64,000 nt of DNA, from contig CP136069.1 of assembly GCA_032622095.1 (NCBI GenBank), forward strand, positions 88,560,958-88,624,957. Reading direction: 5' to 3'. Source of the stretch: Siphonodentalium dalli. Taxonomy: Eukaryota > Mollusca > Scaphopoda > Gadilida > Siphonodentaliidae. Shown one piece after another: positions 44,776 to 55,340 of the stretch; within the stretch, counting starts at the first letter, position 1; each line of letters begins with the position of its first letter. The notes below the pieces were generated by a model. The model did no database searches, was not told where the DNA came from, and was given only the letters and a program-made list of their open reading frames with translations. Both the position numbers and the translations under genes were made by a program.

Positions 44776-45441
44776 ATGTGCGAATATCCTTGGAGTACCG
44801 GACTGCTCCAGCAGTACCCTCTGCTGGCGGTACCTCGGAAGCTGGACTCCACCAGCGACCTACCATCCGGTACGGAGATCTGGACCTCTGGGATCAGAAG
44901 CGGAAGAAGAGGCGGAAAAAGACCCCCTCCAGGAAGAGAAGGGACGCCGAAAGAAGAACCAAGTGGGTACAGGGGCGAGTCGAGAGACGCCAAGCTCCCC
45001 CACTTGGTTGCTGAATCGGTCGTCGACGACATCTCACCAACTAGCAGGGACACCGTTGATCTGCCGGTGGTCCCTGCGGTCGTCATCGAGGCAGGCGTAG
45101 ACAGGGACACCGACACCACCACGGACGTGCCTGCCGCCAGCTTCGCTGTGGAGCTGGATTCACCACCTTGCCAGTTTCCACCAGGGGCGGATTTTACCAC
45201 CACCGCCCCTGCGACGCCGTTATACATCGAGAGGCCGGCGTCGCCCACTGAAGATGAGCAAACAGCTGCTATCCTACAACAGATGAAGGAAATGTCTGAA
45301 CAACTCGAGCAAGCTACAAAAGAAACACGTCAACTGACGACAGACTGCCGCAGCAAAACATCACAACAAGAACACAGACAGAAACCATTTCCATCTTCCA
45401 GTGAGAAGCACCATTCAACAACAACAACAACAAAAAAATAG
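44776..45441 (+). CDS. Hypothetical protein, GC-rich 221-codon frame with C-terminal coiled coil
   Basis: I do not recognise the family. The frame lies in a patch much richer in G+C and CpG than its surroundings (44760-45250). The first third is basic and glycine/proline-rich, and the middle is acidic and proline/threonine-rich (VVDDISPTSRDTVDLPVVPA). Residues about 155-185 (DEQTAAILQQMKEMSEQLEQ) have heptad spacing typical of a coiled coil, and the end is a polar ACA-repeat run of threonines. An AATAAA-containing sequence (45486) follows the stop. The last 150 codons have coding-like composition; the start is uncertain, with an alternative frame open at 44769-45014. It could be a single-exon gene, a terminal exon, or a retroelement gag/ORF1-like fragment. 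Confidence 0.4.
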   Translation: MCEYPWSTGLLQQYPLLAVPRKLDSTSDLPSGTEIWTSGIRSGRRGGKRPPPGREGTPKEEPSGYRGESRDAKLPHLVAESVVDDISPTSRDTVDLPVVPAVVIEAGVDRDTDTTTDVPAASFAVELDSPPCQFPPGADFTTTAPATPLYIERPASPTEDEQTAAILQQMKEMSEQLEQATKETRQLTTDCRSKTSQQEHRQKPFPSSSEKHHSTTTTTKK

Positions 45442-45599
45442 AAAATGAGAAACTTTCAATTTTTTTTAATTTTTTTTATGTTCCTAATAAAAGCTGAACA
45501 TGAGGGCTTAAGGAAAGGGCCATTCGGCTCTTTCGAAGATCCCGGGGTTAGCCTCCAAATCACCTTATCATGCACGTACTGATAATTTTAAGGACTCTG

Positions 45600-45860
45600 T
45601 CTTAGGTATATACCGTATACTTTTTGGCAAAGCTGCAGGTTATATGTACTTGTCTCCGAGACATGTCGAGCGTTGCCCTGTTATGTATATATATATGTGA
45701 AAGTTCTATTGACTGATGATTTGAGAAGCTTAAATTAATTGTTTTATAATATTGTAGGAAGACTAATCTGGCCGTGTCAAACTGAGCTATAGCGATGGGA
45801 TATCTCACAGAACAACACATTTCGGGTTTTCGTGGGTTGTGTATTCGCGGCCCAAAATTC
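45600..45860. repeat. Dispersed repeat with ACATGTCGAGCGTTGCCC word
   Basis: 45620-45690 matches 55655-55720 directly (CTGCAGGTTATATG, ACTTGTCT..GAGACATGTCG). 45690-45860 is the inverted relative of 39600-39780. Confidence 0.75.
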
Positions 45861-46228
45861 CTTATAGCGAAAAAATGGCAAATACGTGTCCGAGGGGTGT
45901 ATCTCATGCATGTCTCGACCGCCATCTCAATGGCAACACATCATTAAACAGGGGTCGTATGGTGAATATATATCACATAGAAAAATCCGGTTGGCTTCCT
46001 TATATTTCACAAATGGGAGGTTTGAGTGACAAAATTGGCTGTTTTTGGGATGTCCGTTATTGGGTATCCGATTTCATGAACTCAGAAACTTGAGTAATCC
46101 GTTACTATATTATACAAGTCCTATGTAATTATCTCACTTGTATGACCGATTCTCGCATTAAAAACCGATTATTCTATAACGTTACTTTATTTGGAAGCAG
46201 TCCACCATGGTATGTTGTCCGTGAAAAC
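45861..46228. other. No gene seen
   Basis: Unassigned; one 84-codon frame without features. Confidence 0.4.
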
Positions 46229-46440
46229 GGTGTTTTCTCCGTTACCATCAATTTAAATCGTCATAACTGACAGATACAACTTGGTGTACGTGCCTGATTT
46301 TATACAAAGAAACGCAGTATCACGTGTAACCTGGGGAACATATAGCTCTAAATGCAAATGAATCATATGTAGAAATAACGAGAGATGAGTTGCCACTCCC
46401 AAAACAGTTTATTTAAGGATGTTTTCTCCGTTACCACCAT
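46229..46440. repeat. Two copies of GTTTTCTCCGTTACCA motif
   Basis: Direct copies at about 46230 and 46420, with further copies at 51345, 51720 and, inverted, at 52105-52120. They mark an unnamed dispersed element. Confidence 0.6.
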
Positions 46441-46555
46441 AAAACATAGAAAATCGACGAGTTAACTCCAACTGCTAATCTCATCTGACGGAACGTCTAT
46501 CAAGCTATCTATTTGACTCAGATCAACACAAAAAACTAACCAGGTTAATTACAAT

Positions 46556-46780
46556 CCCGGGCAAAGCGGGACACCAAATGTTTTCAAGGAATTTTAGATA
46601 GGATTTTCGCCGGAAAAAACTGGAAAGCCGTTGATTGGTATATAATTCATCTCGGTATGTCCCTTTTGGAACCTCTTGTTTTGTCCCACTTTGCCCGTGC
46701 CTTTGGGCAAATCGGGACACCGCACTGGGCAAAGTGGGACAATGTGCCAGGCTATCCGGGCAAAATGGGACAGCAAAATC
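46556..46780. repeat. Cluster of GGGCAAAGTGGGACA motifs
   Basis: Copies at about 46558, 46707, 46728 and 46761 in one orientation and 46683 (TGTCCCACTTTGCCC) in the other. The arrangement resembles subterminal repeats of a small inverted-repeat element. Open frames over it are chance. Confidence 0.6.
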
Positions 46781-46982
46781 AAAGAGACAATGCGGGTTGC
46801 CATTGCTCACACTGCTACAGACAAACGGGCTCTGAGTGGCAAATGAGTTTCTGTTGGGTTATGTTGGATGGATTTCTTGTTTGGCGACCAGAGTTATCTA
46901 TCTTAACGATATATTCACCCCGTTACAGTACCGATTAAAACGAAGGTGACTTCCATTCCTTATTATTCGAATTTTTTATAAT

Positions 46983-47470
46983 TATGTCAAACAAAGGGTT
47001 TTGTATGGTGCCCCCCCCCCCCCCCCCCCCCCCCACAGATATTCTATCCACGCATCCATCCAGATCCAAAGTGGCCGCCGTCCAGAAGGGTTCAAATAGG
47101 GCACCATGCCTTTTCTCAGCCGATTTAGGTCAAACAAAAGGTGTGTGTAGGGAGCCAATCTAAATACCCCCCTTCACACCACACCACGATCCAAAATGGA
47201 CACCATCCAGAGATGTTCAAATAGGGTACCCATGACATTTCTCGACCCCTTTAGGTAAAACAAAGGGTGCCCCAAGATAATCTAAATATTCGCACCTTTC
47301 ACACCACCCCAATCCAAAGTGGCCGCCGACCAGAAGGGTTCAAATAGGACATCCATGCCATTTCTCGTCCCGTTGACCGATTTAGGTCAAACAAAGGGTG
47401 TTTTAGGGTGCGCCTCCACAGGCACTCTTTCCAACACCTCACACACCTCAACCTGATCCAAAATTGTGTG
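46983..47470. repeat. ~125-bp tandem repeat with 24-C run
   Basis: TTAGGTCAAACAAAGGGTG recurs at about 47126, 47251 and 47383, with a partial first unit before the C run at 47011-47034. Each unit contains ATCCAAAGTGGCCGCC and AGAAGGGTTCAAATAGG. Confidence 0.85.
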
Positions 47471-47577
47471 TTATATATTGTTCCTGGTGACAAATACATC
47501 CACTATACATTTCGGATTCACCCACCAGCCAATATCGAAACAGACATATCTTCAACCTTGTCAGTAATCATTCTAAG

Positions 47578-48111
47578 ATGGGCGTGAAAGCTTCCTGGAA
47601 ATATTTAGAAGCAGGTCATGGAAATGGGCCGTGTGATGGAGTTGGAGGGACCTCCAAGAGGTTGGCTGACGTTGCAGTGAAGACCGGTATATGTGTGATA
47701 CAGAACGCCGCCGCATTTTGTGACTGGGGCAATCACGCCAATGTTAATGTCGCATTTATTCACCTCAACGAAAGCGCCCTGAAATAGGTTTTCCCGATGT
47801 CCTACCCGTTCCTGGAACACTCAAGGTACACGCGGTTATTCCTACCAAACAAGCAATCGGCATCGCTACCAGAGAAACGTCATGTTTCTGCGCCAATTGT
47901 TTAAAGTTTCTAACTTCAAATGGTGAATCCGACCTGAAATGCAATTGGAAGTTCACAACGATGTCTGCACCACATGTTCGCGAGTCTAATGGTTCTCGAA
48001 TGGGTGTTGTGCTCAGATTGTGGCAAGTGGTTTCATGAAGGTTGCGGAGTGGATTACGGTGTCTTTGACGACGGTGATAATTTCACGTGTTTGTCATGTT
48101 TAGACATATAG
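47578..48111 (+). pseudogene. Transposon-type protein, C-terminal relic with zinc finger
   Basis: The first frame (47578-47787) reads SWKYLEAGHGNGPCDGVGG then TSKRLADVAV, an HGKGPCDGxGGxxKR-type block I know from many uncharacterised transposon-borne animal proteins. After a frameshift it continues FPDVLPVPGTLKVHAVIP and RETSCFCANCLKF, another conserved block of the same proteins. After a second shift it ends WVLCSDCGKWFHEGC...FTCLSC, the C-terminal half of a PHD-like finger (C-x2-C-x3-WFH-x2-C, then C-x2-C), stopping at 48111. The N-terminal part is missing, cut near the tandem repeat at 46983-47470. The superfamily is not assigned. An AATAAA-like signal lies at 48222. Confidence 0.65.
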
Positions 48112-48249
48112 ACTCATTTATTAAATTGATTTATATAGGCAGGAAATTAATTGAAGGCTACTAGCTATTTAAAATTAATTTCGAATTTTAATCATATTGC
48201 ATACTAGTACCAATCCATGAATAAAACAATGCATTTTATTTTGGCAGTT
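48112..48249. other. Flank, no gene
   Basis: Short AT-rich 3' flank with ATGAATAAAACAATG. Confidence 0.4.
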
Positions 48250-49235
48250 TTTAGCTCACCTGAGACGAAGTCTCCGGTGGAGCTATAGTCATCACTTCTA
48301 GTCCGTCGTCCGTCCATCCGTCCGTCCGTCCATCCGTCAACAATTCTTTAAACATCTTCTCCTCTGGAACATATAAACCGAATTAGTTCATATTTGGTGT
48401 GGCTGTTCCCTAGGTGACTCTCATTCAGATTTGTTCAAATGAGGTCACTGGGTCGAATAGTTGCGAAGCCAGGGCCATAACTCTTTCCCTCCATAGTAAT
48501 TGTTTTAAACGTCTTCTTCTCAAATACCGGCGGGCCAAATGGGTTCATATTTGGTGTGGATGTTCCCTAGGTGACTCACATTCAGATTTGTTCAAATGAG
48601 GTCACTGTGTGAAATAGTTGCGAAGCCAGGGCCATAACTCTTTCCCTCCATAGTATTTCTTAAAACGACTTCTTATCGTGTACCATCGGGTCGAATGGAT
48701 TCATATTTGATACGGAGGGACCTTAGGTGATTGGGGTTCAGATTTGTTCAAATGTGGTCACTGTGTAAAATAGGGGCGGAGCCAGGGACATAACTCTAAA
48801 AACAAAAAATTACATTTTTGCATTTTGACCTTTAAATTTTAGCTCACCTGAGACGAAGTCTCCGGTGGAGCGAAAGTCACAACTCCTCGTCCATTGTCCG
48901 TCCGTCCATCTGTCCGTCCATCCGTCAACAGTTTTTGAACATCTTCTTCGGAACCATAAGGCCGATTTGGTTCATATTTGGTGTGGATGTTCCATAGGTG
49001 ACTCACATTCAGATTTGTTCAAATGAGGTCAATGGGTCAAATAGCTGCGAAGCCAGGGCCATAACTCTTTCCCTCCATAGTAATTCTTTTAAACATCTTC
49101 TAAAATACCATTAGGCCAAATTGGTTCATATTTGGTATGAAGGGTCCTTGTGTGACTGGGGTTCAGATTTGTTTAAATGAGGTCACTGGGTGAAATGTGG
49201 GCGGGCCAGGGACATAACTAAATATTTATAAAAAA
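48250..49235 (+). repeat. CTCACCTGAG-bounded repeat, two forward copies
   Basis: Copies start at 48250 and 48839 with TTAGCTCACCTGAGACGAAG, followed by GTCTCCGGTGGAGC and (GTCC)n. Internally they hold serial ~155-bp modules containing GGTTCATATTTGGTGTGGAT, GACTCACATTCAGATTTGTT and GCCATAACTCTTTCCCTCCA. No gene. Confidence 0.9.
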
Positions 49236-49602
49236 AAAATTAAATGTATTTAACCCCATGGTCAATTATATATATATGAAATATATATATATATATTGTT
49301 TAACATTTTTTGAAAATTGAAAAACTAATGCCATTACATTTCTGAAGGATGTGCCCCCTGGCCCTTCACTCAAGTTTACTGCTTATGCCACCCTGGTCCC
49401 AAAAATTAAATTTACTCAAATTCTTGACAGAGAATCATTAATAAGAACCATTTACTTTGGCTCTAATTGTATGCTGGGTATGCCTACACACGTCAAGTGA
49501 AATCTGACATTTGTATAAACATTCCCTGGAGATTTGCTAGAAGTCATTAATTCCCAATCTATCATGTTTTGTTCAAATCTATCAACAGGGCAAATAGCAT
49601 GC

Positions 49603-50006
49603 CTGTCATTTGCAGAATGGGGTCCCCAGAGGGTGAATTTAGTGATGCCATCCCGCACAGCTGGCTATCATTACCAAATTCACCATCTGGAGACCTCATT
49701 CTGCTTAGGCCTCATCTTCTGGGAAGTATCTATAGTATCAAATTAACATTGTTGTTAGTTACATTTCCCTTCTAGGAAGTTTCTATATCCCATAATTTGC
49801 AGAAGATAAAATTCATAATTGAGGTGCCCAATGAGTGAACATCACCAACTTCAACTGGGGAACTTCAATCTTATCCTAGGTCTGCCATAGCAGTTGAGGG
49901 CCTTAGCAGAATGAGGTCCACAGAGGGTGAATTTAGTGATGCTAGCCTGCTGTGTGGTATAGCGTCACTAAATTACCCTCTGGGGACCTCATTCTGCAAA
50001 TGACAG
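49603..50006 (+). mobile_element. Hairpin-pair element, best copy (~404 bp)
   Basis: The outer ends CTGTCATTTGCAGAATG and CATTCTGCAAATGACAG are inverted. Each end is itself a ~93-bp hairpin (49612-49704, 49906-49997) of GCAGAATGAGGTCCCCAGAG...TAGTGATGC / GCRTCACTA...CATTCTGC. A ~200-bp AT-rich core lies between. It interrupts the CTCACCTGAG repeat domain. No coding capacity. Confidence 0.85.
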
Positions 50007-50089
50007 ACACGACGACGCACTATCACACTATTTCAAGGCTTGATTGTATAATACAATGTGTTGCTTGAGGCCAGGCATGTGCAATGTAG

Positions 50090-50935
50090 GAACAGACACG
50101 CTATTTGCAGGCTTACTCCTTTGGTGATTGTGCTTCAGATTTGTTTAATCAGGGTCACCAGGTCAAGTAGGTGCAAGGCCAGCTACATTACTCTTTCTCT
50201 CCATAGTAATTCATGATATGTCTTCTATGCAAGAAACAAATGGCCTATTTTGCTTATATTTGGTATGAAATTACATTGGGTGACAGATTTGTGAAAATGG
50301 GATCACAATGTCAAATAAGGGCAGAGCCAGAGACTTAACTATTTCACTACATAGTAATTCTTAAAATATGCTTGCAAGAACTAGTTGGCTTATTTAGCAT
50401 GAAATGTTCTTCCTTGACTGCAATTCAGATTTTTTTCAATGGGGTCACCTGGTCAAATAGGGGCCAAGCGAAGGACAGTTTCCCTCTTAATATGCTTCCT
50501 CCAGAAGGACCATCAGGTCTATTTACTGATATGTATGATATGTATGAAGGGTTCTTTGGTGTCTGGGATTCAAATTTATTCAGATGGGACCACCAGGTTA
50601 AATAGGGTGGGACCAGGGACATAACTATATGTCTCTATAGTAATTCTTAAAATGTCTTCTCAAGAGAGGTTGGACTATTTAGCTTACATATAGTATGGAG
50701 AAATCAGGAGGATCCTTTAGTGACTGAGATTCAGATTTGTTAAAATGAGGTCTAACTGTCAAGACATGGCGGGGCTTTTGGGAGTTAACACTTTTGTGTC
50801 TAATAAAATCATTGAAATACCAAATTCATTAAAACATCTACCTTGGAGCCACCTGGCTGATTAATCTGACATACATGTATTGTGTTTTGGGTCCATGGAT
50901 AATTGGGCTTCAAACATGTCTAAATGGTTTTAGAA
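50090..50935 (+). repeat. Internal modules of the CTCACCTGAG repeat, forward
   Basis: Diverged ~155-bp modules continue to 50780, then a unique-looking end (TTGGGTCCATGGATAATTGG). The whole 50400-50935 stretch is mirrored at 55826-56340. Confidence 0.85.
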
Positions 50936-52234
50936 AAAGGCGCTTGTGAGATTAGAAATTTCGAACAATTGAGAAAGTTTGAGGTGTCGGTTGTGAAATT
51001 CCAACCTAAGACTTGGGTGTCTGGAGCCCGGTCGGGAGGGGACTTGTGGGCTGGAGGAGGGGGTGATCAGTAGTATACAGTTGGTAATTTCAAGGTGGAT
51101 TTTCACCAATCTACATACGTGAAGTCTCTCTAGCCACATATCCTGTTTAGATCTACTTCTTTTAAAGTGATTATGAAAAGTTCTGACTGTTGTGGTCTCC
51201 AGAGTCCCAGTCTTTGCAGTCTGGTGGGCGACCCCACAGTCATTGACTGTCTTGTTTTGGAAACTTGTCCAAAACCGGTTTGAATATAGCAAAATATTCC
51301 TCATTCATAAACTTGCATACATGTCGTATATAACTATATATAGGGTTTTTCTCCGTTAACATCATGTCCATGCTAATATTACATCGGGCGTTTGAATTGT
51401 CAGGTATTCCTTGTTCGACATAATTATATTAACACATTCTTATATTTATGTATTCAAATAAAATTGAATGGCATGATTACGCAGGTCTTATTTTTAGATG
51501 CACAGAATTGTGTGCACCAGCATAGATCAATGATATGGGTTTATATACTGGAAACACATACACATTCAAAGTACATGGGACTGAATGTAGCTTCAAATAA
51601 TAATTAATATGTTTCCAGCGAAGTTAGAAATTCAACCGAACACGTTTGTGTCACATATTATTCAAAATTTAGTGTGTATCAACGATTCGCAATATTGAGG
51701 AACATAAAGACCCAAAATGTGTTTTCTCCGTTACCACGCCCACTGTAATATATGTGTGTCGCGTATCACAAACACCACATCAATATTTTCCACATGTTTT
51801 GTTTTCGAAAACGTATATATCCCCACATAAGAAATTGGCCCATTTCGTTTGTCTATACACCATATAGAGTGATAGAGAGTGTTCGATTCGGAATGAATTT
51901 TTAATTGCACGGTAATCCTAAGATATACGGGTAGCCATTGACCCTAAACATCTGGCTAGTGACAGCTCGAATCATGAGTATTTTATAAAATTGCATGCAT
52001 GTGACTATAGCCACCATTGTGTATTGATTCAATTTGATTGTGACAATATAAAACTGTTGCCACATGTTTAAATGGACTGTACGTACCCATATGCTACCTT
52101 TTCGGGTTGGTAACGGAGAAAACATGCATAAAAGTGCCTACCGTTTTCATGGCAGCTGAAAAATAGAAATATGATCCTCCGGTGCTCATTTTAACGTGAC
52201 ACATTCCACACATACTATATTTTCATATTGTGAT
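50936..52234. other. No gene supported
   Basis: A 124-codon minus-strand frame (50930-51304) has no recognisable features. CTCCGTTACC motifs at 51345, 51720 and 52108 belong to a dispersed family. Confidence 0.45.
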
Positions 52235-52480
52235 GATGATAACCGGCATATCGAAATTTTTTCGATTTGATTGCAAAGTACATGTCGATTTAAGGAATTT
52301 TAGGATATATACAAGAAAACCAATGTCAGAAATGGTAACGCGCTCGAGATCATATCTTGTATACCATGATTGTAATTACAGAATATAAAATATATTGGTT
52401 TCACGAATGACCAACTCATAATTCCGTTAAAACAACTAATCCTTCAAATTATTACAACAACTATATACGGCTTATCACTG
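52235..52480. repeat. Paralogue of 38925-39123 lacking the miniature element
   Basis: The sequence matches up to CGGCTTATCACTG (52469-52480), then passes directly into AAGGTTTCGG. At the other locus a 317-bp element is inserted here. Confidence 0.8.
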
Positions 52481-52601
52481 AAGGTTTCGGTCGGTTCGAC
52501 TTATAATCCGTCCCAAAAATTCCCATTTCTATAAATAAAACGCCCATGGCCCATGTATACCATGAATCAGCGAAACATTATACACGCGGGGCGCGAAATA
52601 A

Positions 52602-52713
52602 GTACATGTCGAGCGTTGTCCTGTTAGGTATATATAAGTATATACGTCTAGCATTGCCCTGTTATGTATATATAAGTACATGTGTACTTCCCTGTTAGGT
52701 ACATATATAAGTA
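52602..52713. repeat. ~40-bp repeats GTCGAGCGTTG..CCTGTTAGGTATATA, left flank
   Basis: Two to three degenerate units that resume at 55571 on the other side of the TA-flanked element. Confidence 0.75.
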
Positions 52714-53280
52714 CCGTAAACCGGGGTAACTTGAGACACCGGGGTGACTTGAGACAAAACAGGATGGTGCCATATTTCAGGCACTATAATCATTCTCTAT
52801 TGTTCTTACATTCAAATAAATCTTATTTATTCTGATGACAGGTATATTTATTTGATAATAATCTAAAAATAATGAGATGCAATTGAAAAAAAATGGAGCA
52901 ACTGGTCTGAGAATTTCATTAATTTTTTTTCGCAAAAATTTGACCACTTGCAAACTTCCACTGCACCGCATACACCATGCGGACTATATGGAGATGAATA
53001 TGACCAAGACTCCAGAAATATATATCTGATGTGTCAACAGATTGTCATTTTATGTATGTAGTTACATATTTTATGCTTTCTAAGAAAAACATGATTTTCG
53101 ACATACTCGGGGTGACTTGAGACAGTCACCCGGATATGCACTATACATGCTATATATGGCTACATGTGCTATTTAGTTGCTAACTACTACAGTATATCTC
53201 AGTTAATGCACATGATAAGTTGCACAAGTAAAATTGAATGATAATCTACATATGTGTAGCTGACTGACTGCAAGTACTAC

Positions 53281-53420
53281 GATCACATGTTTAGGGTTAG
53301 GGATCATGTTGAATTAGGGTTAGAGCGCCCTTTAGGGTCAAAGCCCACCCCCTCGATCACAGGTTTAGGGTTAGGGCTCATCTGTTATGGGCAAAGCATA
53401 TCCCCTCGATCACAGGATTA
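53281..53420 (+). repeat. GTTTAGGGTTAGGG-containing repeat, left orientation
   Basis: GATCACAGGTTTAGGGTTAG units (53279, 53354, 53408). They appear in reverse orientation at 54130-54720. Confidence 0.8.
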
Positions 53421-54130
53421 GGATATAACAGAGATACGAGTCTTGCATTGAGCAATGGAGCCATGGATCCATAACGGAGATACGTGCCATGGAGCCATGG
53501 TGCCATAAAGCCACGAAGCAACAGCTACACGAATACATACATCACCGTTATGGCGCCATTACATAAACTGTCGTATGGCTCCAAGACTCGTATCTTCATT
53601 ATGGAGCCATGGCTCTGAGACTCGTGGCTCCGATATGGCTCCATATGTCCATAACGAAGAATCGAGTCTTTGAGCCATGACTCCATAACGAAGATACGAG
53701 TCTCTGAGCCATGGAGCCACACGAAAGTATGTCATTGTTCCAAACCTCGTATCTTCGTTATGGCTCCAAGACTTGTTATGGAGCCATGTCTCCACGACTC
53801 GAAGACTTGTGTCTCCGATATGGCTCCATAGCTCCATAACGAGGATACAAGTCTTTTAGCCATGGAGCCATGGCTCCATAATGAAGATACGAGTCTAGGA
53901 GCCATGGAGCCTAAGTGTATGTCATAGCTCCAAACGAGATCTTCGTTATGGAGCCATGGCTCCAAGAATTGTATCTCCGTTATGGAGCCATGGCTCCAAG
54001 ACTCGTATCTTCGTTATGGAGAAATGGCTCCAAGACTCGTATCTCCTTTATGGAGCCATGGCTACACGGATACAAAACTTGTATCTTCGTTATGTAGCCA
54101 TGGACCATGGCTCCAAGACTCGTATCTCCG
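53420..54130. repeat. Palindromic GGAGCCATGGCTCC satellite
   Basis: About 18 units of roughly 35-45 bases built from ATGGCTCCAAGACTCGTATC and TTCGTTATGGAGCCATGG, with many units inverted relative to others. All six frames are partly open because the unit lacks stops. It is not a protein gene. Confidence 0.9.
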
Positions 54131-54720
54131 ATAACCCGAACCCTAACCATGTGATTGAGGTGGTGGGCATTGACCCTAAAGGGTGCCCTAACCCAAAAGG
54201 AAACCCTAAGCCTTTACCTAGTTCAAGATGAGCCATAAACCTAAACCTGTGATCGAGGGGATACGCTTTGCCCATAAAGGAAGAGCCATAACCTGTAATC
54301 GAGGGATGGAATTTGCCCATAAGGGGTGAATCCAAACCCTAAACCTGTGTTCGAGGGGATGGAATTTGACCCTAAAGGGTGCCCTAACCCTAAAGCAAAC
54401 CCTAACTCTTTCACTCGATCAACATGAGCCATAACCATAAACCAGTGATCGAGGGGATACGCTTTGCCCATAAAGGATGAGCCCCTTTCCCTAAACCTGT
54501 GATTTCGGGGGTTGGATTTGCCCTTAAAGTGTGAGCTCTAATACTAAACCTGTGATCGAGAGGATACGCTTTGTCCATAAAGGATGAACCCTAACCCTAA
54601 GCATGTGATCGAGGGGGTGAGATTTGACCCTAAAGGGTGCCCTAATGGTTAACCCTAAAGCAAACCATAACCCTTTCACTAGTTCAACATGAGCCCTATA
54701 TTATAACCCCAAGCCTAAAT
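54130..54720 (-). repeat. CCCTAACCCTAAACCTGTGATCGAG repeat, right orientation
   Basis: Seven or more units of 60-110 bases containing CCTAAACCTGTGATCGAGG, GATACGCTTTGCCCATAAAG and CCCTAAAGGGTGCCCTAA. Reverse complement of the 53281-53420 units. The telomere-like words sit inside a longer unit, so this is not a telomere. Confidence 0.85.
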
Positions 54721-55340
54721 TATTTGATGTAGCAATATGGAATTCATGAATATTTAAAAGAAATATGCTACTCCAGACAGAACTTTGACCTGTAGCACTG
54801 AATGCACAGAACGGGCTGGATGGATCTAATACGGTAGCGAATCAGTGATCTCGCTTATTGGTGGGGAAGCGTTCAGACAATAAGTTATACAAATGGTCTA
54901 TGTCTGTTTGTTGAAGTTGTTATCTGAGCATTTTCTTTGGCCACTACTCGGCAATGAGTATTCAGTAAAGAAAGTGTTATTAAAAGCCACTTAAGCGCCA
55001 CCCAGTTTGTTCTCTTATATATTTCTTGAAATGTTTATAATAATCCTGAAATAATAGGTAAGGTATACTATTTGTTTTCTAAGATGACAAGTAGTACGAA
55101 CATGCCGATCCATTAAAGTATTGCTGTGCCTATTTCAGCATCACATGATGATACAATGGCATTGCATTCTAATATCGACACATGATTATTATTATACAGC
55201 CTGGATAGTGGTGAATAGCAAATATAGATTGCTAAAATCTAAATTATAATTCTTATTAAAGTAATCTTTCTCTGTTGCATCATTATCGGTCTGTCCTACT
55301 ACTGGAGTCAATTTGGGGCAGTGGAACAAGATGTTATATG
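54721..55340. other. Interior of the TA-flanked element, no gene
   Basis: AT-rich non-repetitive sequence; no frame with recognisable features. Confidence 0.5.

Noticed and set aside
45500-45545. Histone-type 3' stem-loop (GGCTCTTTCGAAGATC)
   Set aside because: The sequence does not form the required six-base stem with four-base loop, and no histone frame is upstream.
46523-46938. Several frames on both strands
   Set aside because: They are created by the GGGCAAAGTGGGACA repeats and disagree in phase between copies.
50930-51304. 124-codon minus-strand frame
   Set aside because: No recognisable features. Its 5' part overlaps the edge of the mirrored repeat, whose partner at 55826 is not open.
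53420-54130. Regularly spaced repeats resembling a CRISPR array
   Set aside because: There are no constant-length unique spacers, units are palindromic and inverted relative to each other, and the context is a eukaryotic satellite.
53525-54471. Multiple overlapping open frames with repeated MEPWL/RYGAMAPRL-like peptides
   Set aside because: They are translations of a stop-free palindromic satellite, present on both strands.
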